Part shown: positions 31,639 to 43,155 of the stretch, piece by piece
How positions within the stretch are numbered: position 1 is the stretch's first letter
Layout of the letters: each line of letters starts with the position of its first letter
Assembly (NCBI GenBank): GCA_027924585.1
Contig: BSBM01000150.1
Span: 16,530,501 to 16,594,500, forward strand
Length of the DNA: 64,000 nucleotides
Direction of reading: 5' to 3'
DNA from: Larix kaempferi
Lineage: Eukaryota; Streptophyta; Pinopsida; Pinales; Pinaceae
Program-made: the position numbers and the translations under genes
Notes under the pieces: model-generated
Seen by the model: only the letters and a program-made list of their open reading frames with translations
The model's database searches: none
Told to the model about the DNA's origin: nothing

Positions 31639-32714
31639 CATGATTTATACCTTTTAAGTCAGGCGCCATTTACCGCTTTCTTGAAAATATTTCCTTGTAG
31701 CATTTTCAATCGAACTGATCCATTAGGATTTAACATTTCGATGATATAGGGTCCCATCCATTCTGTATGCATCTTTTTCGGCTTCCCTTTTACTCGGCTA
31801 TTATAAAGGAGTGCTAAATCTCCGACTGATAGATTTTTCTGCTTGATATTTCTATCATGCCATGCTTTTTGTTGTCATTTTTGCACTCGCTGATATTCTA
31901 TCGCTAGCTGTTGACTTTCATCCAGCTTCGATAGTTGGAGTATCCGTTCTTGTCGAGTATCTTCGACGTCGATATGTAAAGTTGTTGCAATGGTTGGTAC
32001 CTGTCGTCGAAAGTATAATGGGACGACTGCTTCTTGTCCATAGATAAGTGAGAATGGTGTCTGACCTATCGTTCTTTTGTATGTTGTTCTATATGCCCAG
32101 AGCACAGCAGGTATTTTGTCATCCTGGTCATCTTTCTCTATGTTGCATATTTTCGTTAGTCCTTTTGTGAGTGTTTTCTTGAACGATTCTACGGCGCCAT
32201 TCGAATGAGGATGGTACGCTGTGCTTATTCTATGATCAACTGCAAATTCCTTAGTCATTGCTTCAATGGTTTTACATACAAAGTGCGTACCTTGGTCACT
32301 TATCAGTGTTATGGGGCATCCAAAACGCATTATGATGTTTTCATAATTAAACTTAGCGGCAATTTCGCTTGAACATGTTTCAGCTAGTTCTGCTTCTGCC
32401 CACTTTGTAACATATTCAACAATAGTGATAATATATCAAGCACCTGTCCTTCTCCCCACTACTGGAAATGGTCCAATAAAATTGATAGCCCAAATTTCAA
32501 ATGTTCAGCTAGGGTTAATTGGGACTAATGGCATTTCTGTTCTTAGTAGTGGTCGACCCGTGCGCTGACATTTATTACACTTAGATACAAAATCTCGACA
32601 GTCTTTATGAACTGTCGACCACCAAAGTCTTTCCTGCGGGATTTTTCTAGTTGTTATGTCTGCATGATAATGTCCTCCCACTGGTCTAGCATGGGCTTCT
32701 TTAAGTATATCCTG
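31639..32714 (-). pseudogene. Gypsy-E integrase
   Basis: Minus-strand frame continuous with RT-RH. The zinc domain reads AHARPVGGHYHADITT and SKCNKCQRTG (H, H, C, C present). The core has WAINFIGPFP where families have Asp (D to N, a G-to-A change), LISDQGTHF (Asp present) and SNGAVESFKKTL (Glu present). The C-terminal part reads LSVGDLALLYNSR and KMHTEWMGPY. Stops lie near 31873, 32433, 32511 and 32713. Loss of the first catalytic Asp predicts an inactive integrase. Confidence 0.85.
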
Positions 32715-33521
32715 TCATTCATGCTCAAGTCCACATCGATGTAATATATCATCCAAGCCAAGTTTGTAGAGGAATCCATTGATCAAAGTGTAGGGGGCTG
32801 CTTTCATTGCTAAGATCCTCCTCTTTTTCTCAGTCATTCCTTCAGGAGCTTTCCCATCCTTGAGAAATTGTGCAATTTCCACAAGTTCTGAAGGGACTGC
32901 TTCAATACGAAACAAGTGTGCATCTGGTAATTCATCTTCAATTCCTATCGGTTCTTCTCCTGTGTCGACTCTCAATAGGTGGTCAGGTCCAACATTAACT
33001 TTCCATGGTCGAATGATTACATCGAATTCAAATTCTTGAAACAGTAATAGCCAGCGGCATAACCTTCCATGATGTAATGGTTTATTGACTAAATATTTTA
33101 AAGCTTGGTGATCTGTGTAAAATAAAAAAGGGTTAGCCAATAAATAATGATAGTCTTTCTGAAGTACGAATACCATACCTAATGCTTCCCTTTCAGTCGT
33201 GGAATAATTTCTTTCAGCTTTATTCAATTTCCGACTGCTGAATGCGTTAGGGTAATCCATGCCATCTTCTTCAAGTTGTGTTTGAATGACGCCCACTGCT
33301 ATTCTAGATGCGTCAATATGTACATGAAATTTCTTTGACCAATCTAGGAATCGGATAATGGATGCTTCGACCATTTTTATTTTCAATGTGTTGAATGAAT
33401 TGTCACATTCTTTCATCCACCTATAATCTCAATCATCTTTTAGCAATTCTTCAAGAGGATAAGACATATCGGAATAATGTCTGACAAACTTCCTGTAATA
33501 TCTGGTATGAATCAACAAGAT
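32715..33521 (-). pseudogene. Gypsy-E RNase H
   Basis: FHVHIDASRIAVGVIQTQ (Asp), STTEREALGMVFVLQKDYHY (Glu) and FYTDHQALKYLV (Asp) are the catalytic segments, followed by FDVIIRPWKVNVGPDHLLR, the usual end of the fold. The spacer to integrase reads GFLYKLGLDDILHRCG. Two stops (near 33432 and 33522) separate it from RT in the same frame. Confidence 0.85.
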
Positions 33522-34403
33522 TCATACTTTTTTTTGATTAAGTGGAGGATTTAGGTCGAGGATAATTTTGATCTTCACATAATCGACCTTGATTTCTTCT
33601 TTGCAAACTACATGGCCTAGTAATATGGCGATAGGCGTCGTGAAGATGCACTTTTTAATATTCAGCGACAATTGTATCTGTCGACATCGTTCCAACATCA
33701 GTCGAAGCCACTTGCAATGATATTTCAACATTGTATAGATTGTCCAATCATCAAAGTATATAGCCATGGATTTGTAGATATATTCTTGAAATGCTTTGAC
33801 GACAATTCTTGAGAAGACCGCAGGTGCATTCTTCAGACCGAAGGGCATAACTTTGTATGCGAATGACCCATATTCGCACACGAATGTTGTCTTTTTCTGA
33901 TTTTCCTTCGCAATAGGCACTTGTTTGTACCCTGAGAATCCATCCATGAAAGAATAGAATTCGTGCCCTACAACTTCATTGATAATTTCATTTGCGAACG
34001 GGGTTGGAAAAGGATTTGTGAGTGTTACCTTATTCAGCTCTCGGAAGTTGACATAGATTCTCAGTCGTGTCGGATCTTGTTTCTTTGGCTGAATGACCAT
34101 TGGGCTCACCCACTCGGACTGGTCGATAGGATATATGATTCCTGCTGCGAGCATACTATCGATCTCCTTTTTGACAATATCCTTATATTTGTGAGAAAGT
34201 TTGTAGGGTCTTTTCTTTACAGGTCTGGCGTCTGGTTTAATATCAATTTTCATCTCACCCATTTCTTGTACAAGTCCTTTCAAGTCTCTATAATCTCGAG
34301 CAAAGATGTCTTGAAATTCTTTGAGTATACTGGAAATTTCTGTTGTTTGTTCCTCACTCCAGTAATCGCCAATCTTTGCCATTTTCGGTCAATCGTCATT
34401 TGA
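33522..34403 (-). pseudogene. Gypsy-E reverse transcriptase
   Basis: The frame from about 34403 includes PYKLSHKYKDIVKKEIDSML, SEWVSPMVIQPKKQDPTRL, the first Asp position altered in RIYVNFRELNKVT (families have D, here N), YSFMDGFSGYKQVPIA, YGSFAYKVMPFGLKNAPAVF, and the active box MAIYFDDWTIYTM with YFDD intact. LLGHVVCKEEIKVD ends the domain. Asn in place of the first catalytic Asp predicts loss of activity. Confidence 0.87.
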
Positions 34404-34442
34404 AATATCTACTTCCTTTGTTTTAATCTTCGCATCCATCCA

Positions 34443-35200
34443 TTATGGTGCACGACTATTTCTTATCTGTCTTTCACCTTCTTTGATTTGTGTGAAAGTT
34501 GGTGGAAAGTATTTTTCTGATAATCTTTCGGGTTCATCTTTTTTGACAATCTCTGTGCTAAATATTGTTCTTACGGTCTTCGACACGTTGGGATGATCCT
34601 TTCTCCATTGAAATCTTTTCCTAACTGACTTCTCTGTTTCTAGGCTCAGTCTTGTCGAATGCTGGTTTTCTGTCGACTTTATATTGTAGCAGGTGTTAGG
34701 TGGGTGCATAATCTTCTGCTTGTCTGCAAGTGTTAAACTTTCTATTGGATATAGAAATTCTTTGATGCTTTTACTTGCTTCGACCATTCTTTCATCCTGC
34801 GGAGAAAACTGGAAGTCCTTAATAAAATTTTCTTTTAAGTCTTTCCAAAAGAAGGTTTCTCCTCTTGCTTCTTCCATCTTGTACCATTTGTTAGGGAGAT
34901 AATCAAGTGTTATAGGGAAGAGGTGAGGCCATTTTATTTCATCTTTATAGCCTAATTTTATCCATTCTTTTTCGCAACAGTCGATGTGAGCTTCAGGGTA
35001 TTGTCCTTGTGTAAACAAGGGGATGTCAGCTTGAGTTGTCAATTTTCTTCCTCCAAACCTTTCTATTTAAGATGTTGATGCAGTATTCCAATTTTGGAGT
35101 TTCGACTGATGAGTGTCCCACCATCTCGCAGCTTGACCAGTAAATGTCTCTACCAAACTTTGTAGTCGACCTTGCTCTCCGACATGTTTTGATACCTGTT
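34443..35200 (-). pseudogene. Gypsy-E second Gag-like region between PR and RT
   Basis: In the same frame as Gag and RT. It reads VETFTGQAARWWDTHQSKLQ, then EKEWIKLGYKDEIKWPHLFP, DYLPNKWYKMEEARGE and FFWKDLKENFIKDFQFSP. The pattern small-W-W/Y...W-L--F---F is that of a retrotransposon Gag domain, distinct from the Gag at 36915-38132. It is followed by LADKQKIMHPPNTCYNI and a charged linker to RT. Its position after protease is unusual. It might be a captured Gag from another element, or a family trait. Confidence 0.5.
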
Positions 35201-35649
35201 CGACATGAACATCAGGTGAATCACGTTCTTTATATCTTAGTGTCGAGCTACCGTTTTGTGCATTTCTGTCTGGAACAAGTGTTGGATATGCTCTCATTTT
35301 TCGTTCGAATATCTTCGGTGTGTAAGATACTGAGAGACACTTCTTTATTTGCTTCTTTGAGATGGCTTCCAAAGTCCAGCATTCTTTCGCATGCAAATCA
35401 TAATTCTCTATTTGCCAGTCATAGAGTTCTGCATCGAAATTGTATCCGAGTGAGATAGGATCTCCGAGATGAAGTTCTCCTTGGATATTTGGCTCAATGC
35501 AATCTTCATTATTGTCTATGCGGTAACGCTGTCGAACATCATTGTCGATTTCTGTAGGTTCCGACCAAGGTTCTCCCTGAGATGGGAAGATTGGGACGAT
35601 AAACTTCTTCCTGTTTCCTTTCAGCTTAATACGACTTTTGTCTAAGGAA

Positions 35650-36380
35650 ATCGAGGCCTTCATCTTTCATCCCCATGGTCGACCAACCAATACGGGAAAA
35701 GAACTCGCATCATTCTTTGGAGTGATGATTTCGAAATCTACTTTAGTCGTGATGCCTTTAATGGAAGTTTCAACTCCTTTCCATACTCCAATCGGCTCAA
35801 TTAATCTCTGATCTGTGAGCTTTAAATAGATGCCTGATTCTTGCAGTTGAGGTCAACCAAGTTGGTCCCAGGTATCACAAGTCATGATATTCACTTGGGA
35901 TCCAAATTCCAGTATGACTTTCCATACATGATATCCATTTATGTCGAGGTCGACTAATGGATCAACATCATTTTTCTCTTTTTGTTTTAGTCGGAAAATG
36001 TTTTTAGTTTGTCTTTGCTCGACATGTTTATATTTTAATTTATGCAACAAGTCAATCATTTTTCCTACAACTTCCTCATTTGAAATTAATCTGAGAAATT
36101 CATTTAGAACTTCATGTCAGTTTTCTTCGACAACTTTGTGTGCTGCTAAGTCATGAAATATGTCGGATGCATCTTTGTACACAGATTTTTGTTTTATAGG
36201 ATTTGGGTAATCCTTTTTATCAACAATTCTACTTATCTATGGTTTATCTTGACCAATGTAAGTGCCTTGCCTAGTTACAATTTGCATGTTTTTCGTACGA
36301 AGCACATCATTTTTTGAAATACAAGATAAAACATGAACATTCTTTTTATTATTTATCTTCTCAATCATGGTAGGGCAATC
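35650..36380 (-). pseudogene. Gypsy-E protease with altered active site
   Basis: HVWKVILEFGSQVNIMTCDTW near 35860-35925 is the protease site: related plant gypsy proteases read DFGS or DSGS, so the catalytic Asp appears as Glu here. VETSIKGITTKVDFEIITP and SSFPVLVGRPWG (35655-35780) complete the fold. Stops at about 35850 and 35670. Glu in place of Asp should abolish cleavage. Confidence 0.7.
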
Positions 36381-38381
36381 CTCTAAATAGTGATCCCCTA
36401 CCCCACACTTTGTACAAAATTTAAGATCAGTTCTTTCCTTATAGGGGCATTCTTCATGCCAATGGTCCTCACTGAGACATGTGAAACATGCGCCAGGTCG
36501 ACTAGATCAAATACCACAGACTCCAATACCACGTCCTTGATTCTGGTATCATCTGTGTCTATTGTAGCCGTCGTATCGCCGATCATACCGTTGTTCATTA
36601 TACCTTGGGTATCTGTCATTCCTTATTTGATTGTACCAATTATTTCTTCCATCGTTTCTCTCAAATCTATCATTTGCTGTATTTCTATCGTGATACTATT
36701 CGATAGAGTTTGTCTGGTACACTGCATGATAATTTTGTCGATTTTTCAGGTTCAGATGACAATCTTCAATTGTATGTGTATTCACTTCAAAAATTTGACA
36801 CCATCTTGCCTTCTTATTTTTTAGATTGTATGGAGAATCATTTGTGATATGTGAATCATACTCTTTGCACATATCGCAGAAACATCTGGATTGAATGAGT
36901 TTCACTTCTTGTCATCAATCCTCAATTCGACAAGAATCTTTGGTATGTCTTGAAGTTCGACAATTTGTACACCATAATTTCGGCCCTTTTAGTGTCATAT
37001 TTCGGATATCCTGCTCCATGCTCTCAAGACGTTCGTCGACGTGTCTATCCATGGATACTAAGGGGTATTCATCAGCCATTTCAATTTCTAGGGCTACTTT
37101 TAGTGCATCTGCATATGTATTAACACTTTGTCGACGGACATGTATTCTGATTTTATTTATTAGACCAGCAACAAACCGTTTGATTAATAGTTTTTCTTCA
37201 ATTTCGTAGTCTAATTTGCTTAGGAGGTCTTTGAACCTCTTGTCATACTCCTTGACAGTTTTTGTCGACTTTTGGACTATCATCTTCAGTCTTTCTACCA
37301 CCAGGTATGTCGCATCTTCAATCATAAAGAAGGCCAAAATGCTTTGTTTTATTTGTGCTTTTGTTGCATTTGGTGACTTTGCTATGTGCCCCATATACCA
37401 TGTCAGTGCTCTTTTTCTTAACGAACCAACAAATTGAGCAACTTGTCTTTCTTCACTGGTGATTTGATTGGCTGTCCATATTGCTTCACACACAAACCAG
37501 TGTCTTCTTGGGTCTTCATCTCCTTCATAGAACGGAAGGTGTGCTATTGTGTGTGCCATGTCTACTGGTGTATTACTTTGATAATTTGATGGAGGTGTGG
37601 GTGGGTTATTTCCACAATCAAAACTTGGTGCTTTGTCAATTTGGATTAGCTGTCTTTCTGGACTTGGTTCTCTGTCTTCAGAATCAGTAACTATAACTTC
37701 TTTGGTATCGCCAGATCTGCCTTCTTTGACCACTTCTATCGAAATCCAGCTAAAGTTCTGCTCGAATGGAATTTCACTAAGTCTCGGGATTTCCAATGTG
37801 CTTGTCGAGTCGCTCAAACTTGGTATTGGTAGGGGGGGAGCTTCCTCATGCTCTGAGTACACTAGATGAAAACTTTCGTTTGAAAATTCATGTTGAAAAG
37901 ATACCCAGTTTCCTTCCTCCGGCCGATGAATCAATAATCTATTAATAACATCGCCTTCTATGCTTCGACGACTCCAAATTCCCGACTGACCAGCATGGAG
38001 ACCAAGATTTTCTTCGACAATTTCTTCCACCCGAACGCTTTGTGTTAAACAAAATGGAGATGGAGGTGCTACCGTTTCAGGTATTTGAACTTGGAGATCT
38101 CTACCATGCTCTATCCACAAGTCTTCATCCATCGGTGACAGTTCTTCTTCGACACCCTGATCATCGCGAGCTCAGCTTGATTCTAGCAGATTCCCTTCTG
38201 CATTTGTCGTGACATTTGATCCTCGCGTCCTCCAGAGTGCAATTGCCTGCTCCCACAGCTCTTCACGCCGCTGCCTCTTCTTTTCTCTTTCAATTTTCTG
38301 AATATCCGGGGTGCTTTTGTGACTCAAAATTTTGTCTTTGTTGGATTTGTTTCCACTACTGGCCATGTCAAATTTCATCAA
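36381..38381 (-). pseudogene. Gypsy-E Gag with several zinc knuckles
   Basis: One frame from about 38381 with a stop near 38172. The N-terminus is charged and acidic. The Gag domain lies near 37150-37560: HLPFYEGDEDPRRHWFVCEA, FVGSLRKRALTWYMGHIAK and VKEYDKRFKDLLSKLDYEIE. CCHC knuckles follow: CTNCRTSRHTKDSC (about 36930-36971), a degenerate CQIFEVNTHTIEDC (about 36768-36809), CFTCLSEDHWHEEC (about 36447-36488) and CTKCGVGDHYLEDC (about 36376-36417). Multiple knuckles bind element RNA. Stops at 36915, 36696 and further on interrupt it. Confidence 0.82.
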
Positions 38382-39046
38382 ACTAGGTACATCAGAGCAT
38401 GCTTCATCACCCCCCTAATGCCAGCCTGAAAGTTTCTATAATATTGGGGAAGTGCAGACCATCATTTGTTCAAGAAAAATTCCCATTCGTACTCCTTTAC
38501 AAATTTTTCCCACTTACGTTCTTTCTCCTTCCAGTTAGAATTCGGAAGGGGTAGGAGTAGCAATGGTCTTGTTTCGACAATATGTGAAACACCTTTGTCG
38601 ATCAAAAATTTGAACAATAAGGTCGGCAGAGAAGACAAAAATTGATCAGCTAATTCGGTGAAGAACTTTCTTCTTATTTCGTCTACCGATACTCAATTTT
38701 CAATCGCCTGCTCTTCATAGAAGTCGTCTGTAATCTTTTCACACCACTTCGACAGATTCATGCGTCCTCCTTTGATCAGCTTCAACAATAGCTTCCGCTC
38801 TACTTCATCAACTAGTCTCTTCATCCAGAAGCTTCTTCAAGGCGGTTTGCACAGATTCTACAAATCGCTCATGGGTCTCGGAGAAGAATCAATCTCTCGC
38901 TTGGCTAATCGTCAGCTTGTTACGTTGCGCATAGTTCTGCAGATAATTCGCTATTTTCTTCTCCCACCAGTCTCTAATCTCCTGTTCTGAAATCATAGGT
39001 CATGCTGCTATTTATTTTTCATGCGTCAACCAGCAACAGAACTAGA
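38382..39046 (-). other. Gypsy-E leader
   Basis: Untranslated or pre-Gag stretch between the 5' LTR and the Gag frame. Plus-strand frames here show nothing. Coding-like minus-strand phrases occur but no domain; no clear initiator-tRNA primer site is found next to the LTR. Confidence 0.5.
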
Positions 39047-39390
39047 TGTTGTAGTCCCAAGGTTCATGTGGTTATCATAGGCACATTACATAATATAAGC
39101 AAACATACACAATGAGATAGATACAAGATACAAGACAGATAGAGAGAACACAAGCCTTTATATTAGCCAGCAAGAGCAAAATACAGTCATAGAACCAATC
39201 TTAACTAGTACATCAACTCGCCAGCCTATATATATATATATATATATATATATGCAAATACAGTTACATAAACATCTGTCGGTTTATCCAACAGACTCGA
39301 CCTATACTAGTCAATGCGACCTATCGACATGTGCTACAGAGTGGTCAAGCGGAGGACCTAGTCGACATGCGGGCCTAGGCCCCTCCAACA
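39047..39390 (-). repeat. 5' LTR of Gypsy-E
   Basis: 344 bp with a longer TA run at about 39226-39253. Followed at 39391 by the target-site copy TTTAC. Confidence 0.92.
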
Positions 39391-39950
39391 TTTACTCATC
39401 CTTTGAAGTTGTGGAAACTCGAAATTGGTTATGAGGAGCAACCAAACATCACAGCAAGCTTGAATAAATTGTCAAAATTTAGATGACACACGAGTGGGTT
39501 GTAGAAATCCAGCATCGTATCCATTCATTGAGCTCCTCTCTGTTTCGAGAATAATTTAATATTCTCTACTGAACAGGGCCAACCACATGAAGGTGGAAGC
39601 TCTTATGGCCCCTCCCCCCCCTCACATCACTCTCAATTCCCCATACCCAATGAATGTACCTGAAAAAAAAATTACGTACAAATTCATGCATACTTCATCA
39701 TGAACTTTCATCTACCATTCATTCAATAAAGGCTAACATTCATTAAACCATTGTTTAATTCAATCAACACATTCATTCAATAAAATATAACATTCAATAA
39801 ACCATTCATTCAATCAGTCAACACATTCATTCAATAAAATATGACATTTAATAAAGGTAACAGTTTACTACACTGAAACATTAAACCATTAAACCATTCA
39901 TTCATTCATTAGGCCAAAAATCATGGACGATAAATTATTATAAAAAATGA
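39391..39950. other. Flank of Gypsy-E, then AT-rich simple repeats
   Basis: 39396-39480 continues the exon-like sequence cut by Gypsy-E at 27117. From about 39710 to 39910 the phrase ATTCATTCAATAAA and variants recur many times as a degenerate minisatellite. Confidence 0.5.
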
Positions 39951-40556
39951 TTAGATGATGTTTTTCCAGTCACTTTTTTTAGTTTTTCTTCTCTTATGTT
40001 TTGTCAATAATTCTACAATAGGACCATCTTGATATGGACTTTCTCCTCCAATTCTTGATTCTTCATCAGGAGCTTGTTGTGATGTTTGCATCCTAGAGTG
40101 TTGATCCAAACATGGATTTTGCGGCAAGGGGTTCGGATTTGCTGCAACAATGTGAAAATGTTACATCGTTATATTTTTCTATTATAATGACAAGTATTTC
40201 ATTTAGAAAAAACATTACAAAGGTGTTTTCTAACCTGCTGCGGCCACATCATGTTGTTCATGTTCTTGTCCAGGCTCAACCTGTACAGTTTCACCCTCTA
40301 CATGCTCTGCAGTTGAAATATGGTGAACTATAATTAATGTTCACAATTTGCAATGCTATACATAAAATTGTAGCATATGAATAAATTCTTTACCAGGATT
40401 CGAAGCATGATCTTCTATTTGTTGTTGTCCTTCCTCGACATTAGGGGGATCATTGTTTTCCTGCTCAAAACAAAGTCAATATTTTATGTCAAGTGTTTAT
40501 AATGAATAGGTTGCACAAGCAATAAAGCTTCATTAAACTATATAGATTTTATATAC

Positions 40557-41331
40557 TTGTGCACCGGATGGATTGGTACCAGAAGACTGTGTTTTCCCAG
40601 ATAAGCGTTTTCGGTGTTCAACAACAACTCCAAAGTCGTGCTGGAATCCAAGCTTCATGTCTTCCGCAGTGGGAATTTCATTGAATCAGTCGGCCTGCAT
40701 ATTTGCATAACGTCGTTAATTAAAATTTTACGATTCAATAAAACAAAAAATAATTTGCAATTTATTATTTCTATGCATTATTGGTTTTTCGAAACTTACA
40801 AATTGTGCCACCAAATTCGAATAACCACCAGGCCCAAGCTTGTGCTGACCTATTTGTTCCAGTCTTGCCTTTGTGGCATTTGAAGTGTCTGACAGCCTAT
40901 GCAAGTGTTGAAATATGTTAGATGTTCCAAATCCGATATAGAAATCAATAATAATAAGGTTTAGAATTACATTGCGGAAAGTATTGCATACCTCCCTGTG
41001 CCTGGTGGTATCTTTCCTTCTTTTCTCTAATCCCTCTCCTTTCCATCGTCCATTAGAACTTTCCACTCCATTGCTGGAATCATTGGAGGGTGCTCATACC
41101 TAGGGTTTTTTTCCAAGTGGGTCCTATATTGGTCTCGGACAACCTTCATATGTTGTTTAGCCTTTTTTAGGACCTCGGCTTGATTGAAGGTCTTGTCTCC
41201 AAACAATCCAACCAATCGATTAGTGAGGTCATCTTTTAAATATTTCAGTTGTTTATTCCACCTTGTTCGGATGGTGGGCCCAAAGATCTCCAAGGACAAG
41301 TCATTCATTTATTTATAGAAAACATCATTTC
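40557..41331 (-). pseudogene. Exons 9-11: Transposase_24-like region
   Basis: Three exons (340, 97 and 138 bp) reading through IFGPTIRTRWNKQLKYLK, KAKQHMKVVRDQYR, PPMIPAMEWKVLMDDGKERD, KARLEQIGQHKLGPGGYSNL and TAEDMKLGFQHDF. The W...L...H-LG-GGY arrangement is that of plant En/Spm-associated transposase proteins. In-frame stops occur at the first exon's start (YK-stop-MND), at RD-stop-RK and at AD-stop-FN. Confidence 0.5.
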
Positions 41332-42250
41332 CTGCAAAACGATCATGCCATGATCATAATTATTTGAAAAAAAACGTTTTATCAATATATTACAATGAAA
41401 TTATAAACACTAACTTGATCAACGTATATTAACTACCTGGGATCTTCCATATCTTTATTGGGACGATATTTTTGTCCACCAAAAATGTTTCCTCCATTGT
41501 TCCCATGCTAGTGACACGGGAAGATCTTGGAAATGCAGCTAGGGAAATATCAAAATTACTAAGAGTCTCGGTGTCGACCCCTTCTTCTAGATGATCTGGC
41601 GTGCGTCAGTCACTAGCGACCGGTGCACTCACAGCTGGGGTCCGTGGTGTTTGGGAACGTGTTTCCGACTGTTCATTCGACAACAATGACGAAGGGGTCG
41701 ATGCACATGGAGTCGTTTTCCCATGATGCAATGTCTCTCCACGAGCCTCGCTGGGGCCAACACCGCCTTGACCACTATTGTGTGCTCCCTGATAATTCTA
41801 TAAATACAAACCACATTTTATATGTTCAGTACTATCATATAAAAGAGAAAATTATAAAGTTATAAATGAATTATTTTATGATCCAAGATTCCTCAACTTA
41901 CTAGTAAGGTTTCATATTTTTGTCCCAACAATTCAATCGTTTCTTTAATCTTGCTTGTTTGTGGAACCCCGATTAGCAGAGAAACGATTTCCACACTATA
42001 TTTATTCAACATTTTTTCTATCATCTTAAATGGGTCCGTAGCTTCACCAATTTTATCGATATCGTTAACTAGCATCTCAGCCACTTCAAGATCTATTGAA
42101 TATTCTTGCGATGTTGTTTCATACAGTGATTCACTGGGCTGCAACAAAAATATATAAAACACTACTGAGTTCTATCATGATAGATTCCTAAAATTATATT
42201 AACAAAACATATCTATCATGATAGATTCATAAAATTACAACTAGGTTTAC

Positions 42251-43054
42251 CTGATTCCTGGATGATGGTGTCGTCTAATCCATAGATGTGGACTTGCCCC
42301 GATCATCGGGCCCCTACAAAAAAGAAGTAGAAAACATTATCATAATGAAACCAGTATACAGACGAAAAATACATAAAAAAATAAACATTATGTTACGTAT
42401 CATATTGTTACAATTCCAATGAATTATACCTGCAACCTCGAGGATTGTGATCCACTCATCGAATCAATGGTCGTAGCTGACTTGCCCCAATCTACTAATA
42501 TCTGGGAGCTGCCCCTTACAGAACCCTAAATCAAAAACATAGTGAAAGTCACCTAAACGAATCCAAAACTATTCATGAAAAAACACATAAAAAAAAATAT
42601 TATTCATATAATTATAGTTTTACTATTATAAAGATGTATACCTATTGCATCAAGGCAATTATGGTATGGTCTACTATGACCCTTACAGAACCAGCCTGCA
42701 TAAAAAACATAGAGAAAATTACCTAAACGAAACCAAAATATTCATTGAAACATTAATATAATGAGAAAACATTGTGACATATTTAAATTGTACAATTACA
42801 ATCAGGTTTACCTGTTTCCCCAAGGCTGTTTTCGTCTGCCGATGAAAATTCGGGTGGCTTTCCCGATCAATGTTCTGCATCAAAAATAGATAACATTATC
42901 TAAACCAAACCAATATACTAATAATGAAAAAACAAATAAAAAAAACTCATTTTTCTTATTATATTTTTACTATTACAAAGATGTATACTTGCTCCCTCGA
43001 GGAAGATGTACTCCTCCGACCATTTGTTGGCTTGGATTTTTCCTGATCACTAGC
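42251..43054 (-). repeat. Five short phase-0 exons in tandem
   Basis: Exons of 66, 63, 54, 96 and 63 bp, all multiples of three, all in phase 0 and all ending at a Gln (or Gln-derived stop) codon before the donor. Phrases such as GKS, SSR and GSV recur, and the introns share AAAACATTAT and AATACATAAAAAAA stretches. The pattern is that of one exon-intron unit of about 160-180 bp copied repeatedly. Confidence 0.65.
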
Positions 43055-43155
43055 CTACGAAGTAAATATGAAAAATCTAAATGAAATAAACTAACGAAAA
43101 AATCCTTGAGATGTTAAATTCATTAATAAAAGGTTGGGTAAACTGTTATATGTAC

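Larger units (their letters stand above)
27118..39390 (-). mobile_element. Gypsy-E: complete but decayed 12.3-kb Ty3/gypsy element
   Basis: 12,273 bp on the minus strand. LTRs are 27118-27451 and 39047-39390, and the target-site duplication is TTTAC (27113-27117 and 39391-39395). A purine tract GAGGTGGGGGAGA reads into the left LTR (27452-27464). The region after the 5' LTR has no canonical initiator-Met primer site; the primer is unidentified. By eye the LTRs differ at about 9%, and an AT microsatellite inside them differs by 10 bp. The coding region (38381 to 31639) keeps a single reading frame apart from point stops: Gag, knuckles, PR, a second Gag-like region, RT, RH, IN. Another frame follows integrase. 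Confidence 0.93.

Noticed and set aside
33963-34403. Plus-strand open frame
   Set aside because: Shadow of the minus-strand RT of Gypsy-E.
36398-36619. Minus-strand frame MTDTQGIMNNGMIG
   Set aside because: It is in a different frame from the Gypsy-E Gag, whose CCHC knuckles occupy the same bases.
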